Source: Imbricaverruca yamaguchii
Lineage: Eukaryota; Arthropoda; Thecostraca; Neoverrucidae
Direction: 5' to 3'
Length of the DNA stretch: 64,000 nt
Assembly (NCBI GenBank): GCA_034440575.1
Contig: JAOTOL010001648.1
Location: 1,676,001-1,740,000 of the forward strand
The translations under genes and the position numbers were made by a program. How positions within the stretch are numbered: the stretch's first letter is position 1; every line of letters begins with the position of its first letter. The notes beneath the pieces are model-generated. The model did no database searches, was not told where the DNA came from, and saw only the letters and a program-made list of their open reading frames with translations. This document shows, piece after piece, positions 46,481 to 58,768 of the stretch.

Positions 46481-47815
46481 CTCTCCATGTATGTAGCCTT
46501 CTACACTTCCTTCTGCTTTTGATGCCTTGCCGTTTGCCACCTCTGGCGAAGCAATCTTTGCAGCGACCATATCAGTTTGTCGGACGAAGAAGTAGAATTT
46601 CGCAGAACTTGTGTCATATCCTCAAACTTCTCTCCCGGACGTATTGCTTTTTGTTGCTTTGTTGCTATATCTCACGACTTAGTCTGTGGTGTAGGTAACG
46701 ACGACGAAGTTCTCGTCACATTGTTTCCACGCCAACCTTGAAACGGAGGAACAATCAAACGCAGCAATTCAAACCATGTGAGGCAACATCAGATACTCCT
46801 GTCAGGGACTGCGTAAAATGCAAAAAGTCCATACAAGCGCGCATCACTGCGCTATTCCCTCTGACAAACTGTGTGTTCTCTTCGTCCGTTCCATTGTCAT
46901 TTTTCCCGCAAGTCCATAATGGGGACAGGCCCACATGACGCCCATCTGTTAGCGAAGTAATTACTTTGGGACTTAAGGGCACACCAGACTAGGAAGACTA
47001 CCCATCTTGTATCATAGCACTGTGCAAATTGTGCAGTACAGGTTGTTAATAGCCTACGTCGAAGCCTCCTATGTGCTTGGGGTAGGCGCGTCGTGGTTCT
47101 CCATTCATGGTCGTTGTCCTACTCATAAACCATTCCCCATCGCCATGGCACCACTGGCTACCCGGAGTCCGGTTGCCTTGGATGATGATCTCCGATTCGC
47201 CAATGGGCGTGGCTTCCCGGTCAGAATTGTTTAAAAGGTTCCCGGGCCTGCATGGCATAGAATTGCACATGGCTAGGTTGTTCTTTGGCTCCTAAACTTC
47301 ACAAAGAAGTGGCCACAATTCGAAGTTCTCTTATTGGGAGAGTGGGAGTAGGTTACAGCCGCGACCTCCCCTGCCTCCTCAGATATGTTTTGGCTTCAGA
47401 GCGCTCTTAAGTATAAGTTGTATGTGTCATGTACCACCTGCTCCATTTTCAAATGTGATACCCGTATTGATCGCTCCATCAATCTTCTATCGGTGCTCCG
47501 TACATGACAGTTGCCGGCGAACTGGTAAGACGCGCCTTGCACTTCTCAGGCATATTCCGTTGCAACACCACCTTCTCAAAGGTGTACTTCGTTGAAACAC
47601 ACGCGACTGGCGGAAGCATGTTCTGATCAAATGTCATCCGACTCATCCGTGTAAATACGGCACGTGGTGTCAAACGCCGAGTCGACAACAACCGGCAGGC
47701 TGCCTTGACCGGCCCTTCGTCCGGCGCGCCGGAACCGCACCGGTGACCGGACCGAAGCCGCGCCGACCCGCCGAACCGCGACACGGCTGCGTTTTCACGG
47801 CCGGCGGCTGGGCCA
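46481..47815. other. Intergenic, nothing recognised
   Basis: Unique sequence. No gene or element recognised. Confidence 0.45.
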
Positions 47816-48036
47816 CGGCTGGGTCGGCGGCTGGGCCGGCGGAGGGTCGGCGGCTGGGTCGGCGGCTGGGCCGGCGGCTGGGCCGGCGGAGGGTCGGCGG
47901 CTGGGCCGGCGGCTGGGCCGGCGGCTGGGCCGGCGGCTGGGCCGGCGGCTGGGCCGGAGCTGGGCCGGCGGCTGGGCCGGCGGCTGGGCCGGCGGCTGGG
48001 CCGGCGGCTGGGCCGGCGGCTGGGCCGGCGGCTGGG
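47816..48036. repeat. 12-bp GC-rich minisatellite
   Basis: About seventeen copies of GGCCGGCGGCTG with occasional GGAGGGTC variants. The GPAA- or PAQP-repeat frames on both strands are by-products of a 12-base period. Confidence 0.96.
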
Positions 48037-49984
48037 CCGAGAGCGCGTGCCGGCGGCGCAAGCTCAGCGACCTTTCGCCGGCCGACCGGACGGCGTGGCG
48101 AGGGTCGCCGACCTGATCTCGCGTTACTGGCGCGCGACTGCCGTCGGCGTGACGTGACGATCTCGGCGCGAGTCACGTGGCCGTGCAGGAGCCGTGCCGC
48201 TCGCCGGGCCGGGATAACCATCGGCACGGCCGCCGCCTCGTGGGTCTGAAGCCATGTCGGCCGGTCGTGTCGACCGCCGTCAAAACGCACTGTCGTTCTG
48301 CAATACTGCAATGCTGCAACACTGCATTGCTGTAAAAATACCGCAATCGTAGCTACGATTACAATGTTGTGGTACAGCGCCGGATGGAAATGGACACAAG
48401 TTCACATCACAACTAAAACTGTCTCCCCTATGTTGTGTTTACCAGAATATATTCATTTACAGATGACAAAAAAGCCAACATCAATGCATGTTTCATTGTC
48501 ATCAAGCCGACAAACCAATGGACGGGCAAGCGCCCCTCAGCAGTGATTTGCTGACGCAACAGCATAGTCGGTATTCCCCTGGGGGAATGAAGGAAAAAAG
48601 TAAACAGGGGACCACCTGCCACCTACTCGTGTGTTTTGCTACGCTCTGCTACATCCAAGACATAAAAGGCTTTTTCATCCCACCCTTTGGGAGTAAGCCA
48701 AACTGCGACAAACTGACATATCCCTAGGATATGCCATCAGAGCGACTGTGTGCTGCACGATACAGAGGAGCAGGTGCTGGACTCCAGGGGACTCGTTAGT
48801 GAATTTTGTTGTTCAGCACATGCCCTGGTGCTTTAAAGGCTGATTCCAATGAAGCCTCAGTCCTTCGTAGTCCTAGCGACGCTTCGGAGAACCCATCGCT
48901 GAGAGGGCTGGCTGAACTGCCGCCTCAATCCTTGGTGTTTTCACATATATGCCACAGAATCTCACAATGTTGATAGCGTTGGCCCCACTCACGTACTGGG
49001 TGTCCTGCCAACTGCTAGCACCTGGAAGGGTTTGCACTTCCTTCAGGACCCGCTGAGCGGGCTTTATGCTAACGTTGCCGATGCTCTACAACATGTCAAT
49101 TCACGACAGCTGAAACGTGCTGTACGTATCAGCTGTAGCTGCCGCGACTGAGTAACGGCGCCTGCAACATTTCGGTAACTGGTAGTGAGGAGACTTCAGA
49201 TGATTACAGGATCCGCTATGTTGGGTTGTTGGTGGTCTACAGCATGACCTCACGTACAGAGGAACAGCCAAGGGGGGGGGGACGGAAGTCCCGGGTCCCC
49301 TGCACAATAACGTGCTAGATTATAAAAAGGGAAATTGGGAAATTGGAAAAATAAAATGGGGAAGTGAGAAAATGAAGGGCCACGATCGTAGTTTCAATGA
49401 ATTGCGACATGCAATGGTTTGTTTAAAAAATCAAGAACTGACTAGATTCTGAGCTCCGGAGAATAAATAACTTGCTGAAATCAAATTCAAACCATGAAAA
49501 TGTTCAGGAATGAATGCATTGTCGGAAACACTTGTTCCATATTGATCGAGATGAACCACCACGGTTGCCTCGATGAGGTTACCTATGAGACGGCATCCAA
49601 ATATAAAAACATAATGTTTCAATGATCCGAGCATATTGATTACAAGGCATACGCAAATTGAAAATTGTAACAGGAATGTATCAAGTATACCCAAGAACAG
49701 ACGCAACTGATCGATGATTTGGCATTATCTGACCAAGAGAAAATGATCGAAATGGCAGTAAAGAACGCAATACCAGTGTCACAAATTTCAGTAAATGTCA
49801 GTAATTCGGTGGTCGCCGGAAAACAGCTTCTGGTGTCATGCGGCCTCCTCAGATGACGTGTGTTAAATACGCCGAAGCACGCACTGAATGGTATAGTTTC
49901 AGTTGTGCCGATGACATTGAGAGGACCTGCATTTGAACTGGCACGCAAAATGTGCACGCCATATGACTGAAAGTGCTCGCTCCA
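48037..49984. other. Intergenic, nothing recognised
   Basis: A GC-rich shoulder follows the 12-bp array (to about 48260), then AT-rich unique DNA. A G-run lies at 49274. Confidence 0.45.
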
Positions 49985-51190
49985 TCCCTACGTCATGAGA
50001 CTGGGACGGCCCGCTCCATCCCTACGTCACGAGACTGGGACGGCCCGCTCCACCTCTGCTCCATGAGACTGGGACGGCCCGCTCCATCCCTACGTCATGA
50101 GACTGGGACGGCCCGCTCCACCTTTGCTCCATGAGACTGGGACGGCCCGCTCCACGTCCACGAGATCCTGGGACGGCCCGCTCCATCCCTACGTCACGAG
50201 ACTGGGACGGCCCGCTCCACCTTGCCCCATGAGACTGGGACGGCCCGCTCCATCCCCGCTCCATCCCTGCGCATGAGACTGGGACGGCCCGCTCCACCTT
50301 TTCCATGAGACTGGGACGGCCCGCTCCATCCCTGCGTCATGAGACTGGGACGGCCCGCTCCATCCCTACGGCATGAGACTGGGACGGCCCGCTCCATCCC
50401 TACGTCACGAGACTGGGACGGCCCGCTCCACCTTTGCTCCATGAGACTGGGACGGCCCGCTCCATCCCTACGTCATGAGACTGGGACGGCCCGCTCCATC
50501 CCTGCTCCATGAGACTGGGACGGCCCGCTCCGTCCCTGTGTCATGAGACTGGGACGGCCCGCTCCGTCCCTGTGTCATGAGACTGGGACGGCCCGCTCCA
50601 CCTCTGCTCCATGAGACTGGGACGGCCCGCTCCGTCCCTGCGCCATGAGACTGGGACGGCCCGCTCCACCTCTGCTCCATGAGACTGGGACGGCCCGCTC
50701 CATCCCTGCCATGGCTGGGCCTCACCTCCTGCTCCATGAGACTGGGACGGCCCGCTCCATCCCTACGTCATGAGACTGGGACGGCCCGCTCCACCTCTGC
50801 TCCATGAGACTGGGACGGCCCGCTCCGTCCCTGTGTCACGAGACTGGGACGGCTTGCTCCACCTTTGCTCCATGAGACTGGGACGGCCCGCTCCGTCCCT
50901 GTGTCATGAGACTGGGACGGCCCGCTCCCCTTGCCCATGAGACTGGGACGGCCCGCTCCCCCTTGCTCCATGAGACTGGGACGGCCCGCTCCACCTCTGC
51001 TCCATGAGACTGGGACGGCCCGCTCCGTCCCTGTGTCATGAGACCGGGACGGCCCGCTCCGTCCCTGTGTTATGAGACTGGGACGGCCCGCTCCACCTCT
51101 GCTCCATGAGACTGAGACGGCCAGCTCCGTCCCTGCACCATCCCTGCTCCATGAGACTGGGACGGCCCGCTCCATCCCCGCCCCAGGAGA
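49985..51190. repeat. ~34-bp minisatellite, ~35 copies
   Basis: Units of CATGAGACTGGGACGGCCCG CTCCACCTCTGCTC, alternating with CTCCATCCCTACGT and CTCCGTCCCTGTGT endings, so at least three variant classes are interspersed. It is the longest array in the window. Minus-strand frames reading SGPSQSHG and ERAVPVSW are repeat artefacts. Confidence 0.98.
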
Positions 51191-51659
51191 CTGAAAGTGC
51201 CGGTTCTATTGACCAGTCACGTAACTGAAGGCTCCACTGGTCGCACCGGTCCGTCGTGGTCGTGTTTCACGAGCCGCGACCCGCGATACACGATCCATAA
51301 CTTGTGAGTCGTGATCCAGTCTCTGCACGGCACATCGCGGTCCGCCGGCCACGTCGCGCAGCTCGTCCTAGCGGTGCGGCTGGCGCGTGCGCGTCCACCA
51401 CTCGCCGCGACTGGGTGTGACGCCTGAGGCGCTTCCTCGTCCCCGCGATACTGCTGGCGCGGCCGCCCGAAGTGCGCACCACTCAGCCGCCGGGGAGCGG
51501 AAGACGACGCCGTCGGCTGTCCGCCGCTGGCGGCTGGCATGGCGGCGGCAGCTGCAGCTGACGATGAGGTGTCCGGAGGTGCACAGAGGGACGTGACTCC
51601 GCGCCCTGCGGTCATGTAGAGGTTCGCCCCGCCCAGCTGCCGGTGGGGTGGCCGAAGGT

Positions 51660-51660
51660 G

Positions 51661-51712
<52 letters not shown>

Positions 51713-51798
51713 AAGAGAGAAAAAGAAGAAAGAAAAAGGAGAGAGAGAAAAGAGAGAGAGAGAGAGAGAAGAGAGAGGAGAAGGGAGAGAGAGAGAGA

Positions 51799-51870
<72 letters not shown>
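51660..51870. repeat. (GA)n purine tract
   Basis: About 210 bases of GA with AAGAAG interruptions, purine on the + strand. It is flanked on both sides by similar GC-rich phrases (GACGTGACTCCGCGCCCTGC at 51591 and GACGTGACACCGCGGCCGGC at 51875, each followed by GTCATGTAGAGGTTCGC or GTCGTGTAGAGGTTCGC), so the tract sits between two direct copies of the same flank. Confidence 0.95.
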
Positions 51871-51875
<5 letters not shown>

Positions 51876-53440
51876 ACGTGACACCGCGGCCGGCAGTAGT
51901 CGTGTAGAGGTTCGCTCTCACCAAGCTTTGGACCGCTGTGGGAACTCATCCCGGCCAAGTCATCGATGTATTCATGGGCGCGATCCCGCTATGAATCGAG
52001 AGATCCCTTACTCAAATGTTAAAAAGTGGAAGACCAATAGTTTGCATTGACGGTGGTCATGTCACCGATATTCGCTTATCGTCTCAGCTAAGATCCATCC
52101 TAGGTATAGAAAGCAAACAAGGCATGTCGTTCCAATAATATACACTTCATTGTGTGTTGTTAATCCATCAAAATATACTGTACATGATGCACACAGATCC
52201 ACATCCAATCTTCTACCACGGGTGCTTCAGAAATGGTCGCTTGTTCCTGGGCGGAAATAACGTGTTTTCAGCACCCATAGCTCGAAGCTCAACACCACTT
52301 TGACATGGGTTAACAGTTGGATCTACAAGGGTCATTCTCGTGCGATGCATTTGATTTCCTGATGCCAACATTCTACAAAGGAGCTGATGCCTTATCAGTC
52401 ATAGTCCTTGCCTGAAAATCCATAGCTGACTTGAAGACATATCTTCCGGAGTGAAATACACTCGACAAATGGGACATTCTCGGCACTACGCCTTTAACCC
52501 GCACCGTCTTTTCGGTCAGATCCTTACACCCCGTCTCCGGGGGGGGGGAGTAACCCCCTCTAAAATCCAAACTAAACATCGACCGAAAACGAAAGAGGTG
52601 TCATCGGAAAGCGCTCGACGAGTAGGGTCCGGATCCACCCCCCAAAATACTTTTCCCCCAAAAGTGAAGTCACTAGGGGGGCTATATTTTCTCGAGTTTT
52701 CACGACTTCTATTATGTTTTGGCTCTGGGGAGTTCATTTTTGGGGATATTTTTTTTAATAAATTATTTTAAATTATAAAATTACAGCGAAATCTACCAGA
52801 GCACCGAAATCTACCTTTTTGCCCCCCCCCCCCAATTTTTTAATTCAAAATTTTACGTTTTCACGTTTTCTTTAATTTTCCTGTTCTAATGGGTAGAGCA
52901 GCCCGAGAAACGTTGTTTGAAGTAAACTTGCCCTACTAAAAATGCTTACTTTAGCCAGAATCTTCGATTTGAACTGCAATAGGCAAATATGCAAAATTGT
53001 TATGTAGTCAAAACCGGGGGGGGGGAAATGAAAAATTCCTCTCGTACGTTTTGTCGCATCCCTAAAGATGAGCAAACGCTGAAAGTTTCATTACAATATC
53101 TGCATCCGTTAAAGCGTGACGACTTGTTGAACGTTTTTGGAGGTGACCTCACTTGGCCTTGACTAACTCGTTGACCCTAGATGACCTGACTTTACAATTT
53201 TGTTACAACATGCCGAATTGATGTGGGAAATGGTATGCCAAATGTTGTCGTGCTGCTGCGCGCCATTCGTTACTATTCGCGAAAAACCTGACGGGGGTCG
53301 CTTGAAGATCCCTCCCCCGAGACCAGGGTTAATATCGTATACTGTTCAGGAGCAATGGTGAACTTGTCGCAAGCTTGGAACAGCTTACACCGTACTTCTT
53401 CCAGTGGAGTACGTTTGGTTTATATTTCCTTGTACAGGGA
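51871..53440. other. Intergenic with homopolymer tracts, no gene recognised
   Basis: Contains G- or C-runs of nine to twelve (near 52539, 52825, 53017) and low-complexity T-rich DNA. Probably interspersed-repeat remains, but I cannot name a family. Confidence 0.4.
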
Positions 53441-53544
53441 GGGGTGCGTTAATGTACGTGTGTGTATGTGTGCATGTATGTGCATAGGTGTGGGCGTGCA
53501 TTTGTGTGCATCTGGTAATTACAATGGCGATGTGAAGCTGTGTT

Positions 53545-53605
53545 CGGATGGGCGCTGCATGACCGACGCAGTCGATGCGCCCTTGAACTCCAATAACCAA
53601 TTAAT
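53545..53605 (+). repeat. Dispersed repeat, copy 2
   Basis: ATGGGCGCTGCATGACCGAC GCAGTCGAT followed by CCTTGAACTCCAATAACCAA. Close match to 34390-34455. Confidence 0.6.
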
Positions 53606-54607
53606 GAAGCTGTGTTCGGTTCGCTGCGGACGTGAGGAAGATGAAAAAAATATTGTGGATTGTGAGACCGAATCGTCTGACGACGTCAATATCACTTCGT
53701 CTTCGCGCTTATGCGAGAAGTCAGTTTTCCTCACCCACGACGTACGTTTCCATAACGAGGCGTCACACAATGTCTCAGTGAACACGCGCAGAACTAAGTC
53801 CGTGCACGTTTCCGTGCGGACGTGACAGGAGGCCCGAGTCGGGCCGGCGAGTCGGTCGGTCGCCGACAGCGTACGTCCCGGGTTTGTAATCACCCGGTGG
53901 AGGGCACAGGCAGTCGTCGGAGCAACGCGGGACCCACCGTGCCGTGGAGAGATGAGCCCGGATAAAATCAGCTCGCTCGTGGAGGCGCGTCGTTGGCGCG
54001 AGGCAACGGCTGTCTCACTCTCGTCCTTATCTCGATTGCGAGCTTCTTCACGCAGATAGCAGTGTGCCGCCGTCGAGATCAGACAGCATTCCGAACTCCG
54101 CCGAACCGTCGAGGCCCGGGCGTGTTCCGCTGCAATCGCAGTTCGGGTGCGATCTGCCAGATTCAAGGCTTGTGGCGGAGGGCATGATGGAGTGTGGATA
54201 TCTTGAAATTTATTGGTAATCAATATCCAAAGGTGTGTGCTTAGTGCGATACAAATTACGAGCCAATGTGAATTCAACAGCAACTCTTGGAATGGCATTT
54301 ACAGCGTAACAGCGTTGGAATAACAACAGCATTTGGCATGCATGCATATCTCCCAGCTTCTCCCGGCGATGAGGAAAGACATGCTGTAAACATTGCCAGT
54401 CGGATTATAGTCCATATTATATGAGTTCCCACAAATCCACCGGCTGGTTTATTTGAGGATCGCAGCGCAATTTAGAGCTCCGGTAATAACTCCGGTCGGT
54501 GTTCGGCCACGAGAGTGGTGAGCGTTTCAGCCAAGCGCTAATCTCCGGTAGGACCGTGATTGTGCGCCTCATTCGAGGTCTAACGTCATACGTCACGTCT
54601 TTTCAGA

Positions 54608-54674
54608 ATGACTTTCGGCAGGCCGCTCCTACTGTTCGGCGCCGCAATCGTCATCAACTTCGGACGGTCATCAG
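54608..54674 (+). CDS. PAN protein exon 1: start codon and signal peptide
   Basis: ATG follows a TCTTTTCAG acceptor by one base, implying an upstream non-coding exon. It encodes [22 protein letters not shown], a basic-hydrophobic signal-peptide profile, and ends phase 1 at TCATCAG/GTACGT. The next exon supplies the two bases that complete a glycine. Confidence 0.7.
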
Positions 54675-57600
54675 GTACGTCGTTGGGATGTGATGGGCGT
54701 CGCCAGCTCGATGACCGCCGACCGGAAGTGCTCGGGTGACCGGCCCCCACATTGCTGGGACACTAGCGCCACCATGTCTGATTTGTGAAGAGTATCAATC
54801 ACCCGAGCAAATTATGTGTGGGAATTGGTGGTGCTAATCCAACATAGGAGCACCATTTGGTCTCGTGAGTAGGACTACGCCGGATAGTCACACATGATAA
54901 CAATGATCCGCTTCCATGTGGAGATTAAGACGATACAGAAACGTAGCAAATATGTCAAGATGGCATTCGTGGATGAGACATACAACGTCCGCGGTAGCTA
55001 GATGTAAATCGTCTCATTTTTGCCCACCGAAGGCGCGAATAAGAACAGATGCAAAACTTTTGCATATGCAGATTCGCAGGTCCGTCAGAAATTCCGGATG
55101 AAGGTTGTTCTGGAAGACAAACAACATAGGCTTCAGGGAAAACTGTTTCAATCACATATATTGAATTAGAAGCACCCATGTGGTTTAGTGGGACATCGGA
55201 GGTGAAGCGTCCAAGTTCGCAGCTGACCGTGATTTAAGGATGTGGACCGGAGTTTTGCAAGGCGCCCGTAGTTTAGTCTGGCTCGTTTGGCTGACATTTG
55301 GCGAAGCTGACCGCCATAAGATGTGGACCGGAATCTCACAAGGCGCCAATAGTTTAGCCTGACCGTCTGGCTGGCAATTGGGCGAAGACATTTTCGGCTA
55401 CTTGAGTGGCGTCAGTGCATTAACAGCACTGACACAACACAAGAATTAACTGAACTCATGTTAAAATTACGCTGCTGAACCAGAATAACGTCATCCCCCG
55501 ATAGGCCTACGGTCCATCAACAAATTTTGTTTAATTATATACTGGATACAGATGCAGAACACTTTTGACTCGGCCCTCGTCAGTAGCACCAGTAAACAGT
55601 AGTGCATTCATTAAAATGTGAAAGATATGCAATCTTCGACTTCTAATGTCAAAGGGCCGCGTGTTTTATATATGACTATGATTTTCAGTGGCCCGTTGTC
55701 ATCATCCTGGTATGCTGTGACGGCAGGCTTAGAAGTGAAGCGGCGCAGTATGCCCTAATAATAGCTGTGAAGTGGCTCAGTCTATGTTCCCAATAACATC
55801 CCATGTCAAACCCTACCCTGGATCATAATTCCGTAACAAACTGTATAACAAGATGCTTCGGAAGGCAACTGCATGTCGCCCAAACATAACCCAAATGACC
55901 GACGCCTGCTTCAGGTATCTGTGAGGGGACCGAGACGTTCGAGAGGATCCTGGGCGTGACGATCCTATCGGCCAATCAGATAGCACTGTACAGCTCCCAG
56001 AACGGGCCAGTCACGACCGAGTGCAACATCAGGTGAGACCGGCGACCTGCAGCAGCGGGGATGGCGACCTGGTGACACAGACACACCGGCACATCCAGCT
56101 GTTATGCCACCCTAGAGCTGTCTGAACCCGCGGTATGGTGGTGTTCTCACCATCAAAAATATGGCGGCGAGTCAACTCCATCTCACTCACCCAATTTCTT
56201 CCGGAAAACTCTCCGCGTCGACTTATCTATGCAGCTTGTCAGATCATGGACTTCGCCATGGGTTTTGTATGGGGTTGTTCGGAGGCGTTTTACGAGACGA
56301 TAGTTCCTTGGAGGGTTTTCCCAGTTCACGTAAGCGTGTTTAGGTTAATTATCTCTGTGCAACGCTGTAGGCCTCATGCTATCGTTCACGAAGTTTGGGG
56401 TATGCGTCTCCTCCCCTGTTCCCCGCTGCGGTGCTACATGATCAACGGGGTTGATGCGCCCTAAAGCCCAAATAGTAAACAATAACAATCCCTACTGTAA
56501 TGCCACCCATGCACCATGCATGGCAGATAGCATGTGTCTTCCAATATTCCAGGTTTCATGAAGTCTGATCGCATTAAAGTGCGTTGATAGCCATGTCACA
56601 CACCGTCTTCGTTTACTAATGACATCAATTACGCTGACCCTCTCCTCTATTTGCATGGTGAGTAGCGCAGGCCTGTAGGATCGGCGAACAGCGAACACAC
56701 AGGTGACATAGACTTTGGAACCACACATGCTTGTGAAGCGAGCCTGCTGCAACAATCAATAGAGGCGGGAGGAAGTCAAGCAGGGCTGAACTGTTCTGTA
56801 ATCATCCCGAACACGGTGTTGAAGTGTTTGGAAGTCGTCGTGGAACGCAAACTAGAGGGGACCGGCCGGGAGACTGTCGTCAGTCGGCGGAACACCGCTG
56901 ATCGCATCGTGAACGCACGCTTCGTTCGCTTCGCAGCGTGCTTCGCACGCTCCCGCGGGAAAGTGTTCGCTTCGGCGGGAGCATGTTCGCTTCCGCGGGA
57001 GCACGTCCGTTTCCGCGGGAGCATGTCCGTTTCCGCGGGAGCATGTCCGTTTCCGCGGGAGCATGTCCGTTTCCGCGGGAGCATGTCCGTTTCCGCGGGA
57101 GCATGTCCGTTTCCGCGGCAACATGTCCGTTTCCGCGGGAGCATGTCCGTTTCCGCGGGAGCATGTCCGTTTCCGCGGGAGCATGTCCGTTTCCGCGGGA
57201 GCATGTCCGCTTCCGCGGGAGCATGTCCGTTTCCGCGGGAGCATGTCCGTTTCCGCGGGAGCATGTCCGTTCCGCCCCGCTTCAGATGCCGTCGCTCGGC
57301 CGCCTGTCCGGCGTACCTCGTCAACTACGACCGCTCGGCCTGCTACCGACTTGACCTGACCTCGCGGGGCCGTCGTCACCTGCTCACGCCTGTCGCAGGT
57401 CACACCGCCTACTTCGAGAAGGTCTGCCTCAAAGGTGAGCCTGTAAGCAGAGCGTCCAAGTGGACCTCATCAGCGATAGCCGTGTTAGCAAACTTCGGGC
57501 TGACAGACCAATTAATGGATTTGGATTCGATGATTTCTACTTCTCAGACAGAGTATACGAACGCGCAGATATCGTTCAGTAAGTTTTATGATGCTCATTG

Positions 57601-58678
57601 AAAGGGTACATCGTTTTTTGTCCAGCATTGCGTGTGAAATATTACGGTAGATCAATATACTTGCTAAGTTGCCTTGCAGGAAGCAAATTTCGAGACAGAT
57701 ACAACACTTTCTTGGCGTGTTTTCACATGCTTGAGTACGGCGACCTTGGGACGGGCTATTTTACACTAATCGGTGAAGCAGCGAAACGTCTGGGTTCAGG
57801 GGACGGTGGTTCAGGAATGGGCTATCCTTAAATTGGGTCCTCCCTCACGAGGGGCCTCCTTCGAAAATTGAAGTCCACAAACAACTCAAACATATTTCCG
57901 TGATGGCCGTCTGCACGTAAGATGCATGGACAAATTATGACGTATCTGAGCCATCTCTCTGGATCTGAGCCATTATGTTCTGTCCTGGATAACTTTACAC
58001 CTCAATATTAAATACCCTGTTCTGTAAACCAGCAATACGTGTCATTACAAACACGGGACGAGCGAGGGAAGAGATTAGGAATGGTTCGACTGCGTCGGTG
58101 ATACGGTAGAACGAGCGAAGGTAGGATATATAACGGGCTGTGGGACTCATGCTGGAGGCACAGAATCGAGCACCAAACCGAGATATGGACCTTGTCGACC
58201 GCCCACAACAGCCATTTCTTGGCACACTTTGAGGACTGACGTCTTATTGAGCTCAATTCTTACAAATGTGCAGGGATTTCGTAAATACGCAAAACCAATT
58301 CCGGCAGTTTGATAGAGTGCATTCAAATTTCAGATATTTTCTCTATATCTGACCGATGAGCTTCATTGCCGAAGCAGTTCAATGCAGTTGAATTTCGACA
58401 TGTACATTGAAAACGACTTGAGCTGAAATTGGATGCACCATGTTTCCGACATCTTCGATTACAAACCATTCATTATGAAACTAAATTTAACCACGTCTAG
58501 GATAATATGGTTGTGAAAGATGCTCAAACTCAGAAAAAGACCATATATAGGCCAGAGTACGGAAAGCAGGACTTCAAACGCTGGAACAAAAGGCTATCTA
58601 TGTTTCGAAAGAGTGACGGCCGGGCCCGATGGGGCAGGACCTCGCCAGGGTAACTCAGAGGAGCTTTTGCATATACCA

Positions 58679-58768
<90 letters not shown>

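Noticed and set aside
47670..48311. Gly-Pro-Ala / Gln-Pro-Ala repeat protein (213 codons -, 168 codons +)
   Set aside because: Generated by the 12-bp GGCCGGCGGCTG array; open on both strands, no flanking domain.
49985..51190. CRISPR-like appearance of regular 34-bp repeats
   Set aside because: Units are directly contiguous without unique spacers and the DNA is clearly eukaryotic. The same applies to the 35-, 43- and 53-bp arrays.
51217..51958. Ser-Leu-rich (235 and 196 codons -) and Glu-Arg-rich (135 codons +) proteins
   Set aside because: Translations of the (GA)n tract, like the YIYI and ERER frames over other microsatellites.
53519..54298. 259-codon minus-strand reading frame
   Set aside because: No recognisable domain, overlaps a GT-rich tract and a dispersed repeat, and a 156-codon frame on the opposite strand is equally open. 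Most likely chance.
56776..57601. 261-codon + and 182/183-codon - frames
   Set aside because: The + frame crosses the 20-bp array and the PAN exon 3 in a frame that disagrees with the spliced model until the exon itself; the - frames are array translations.
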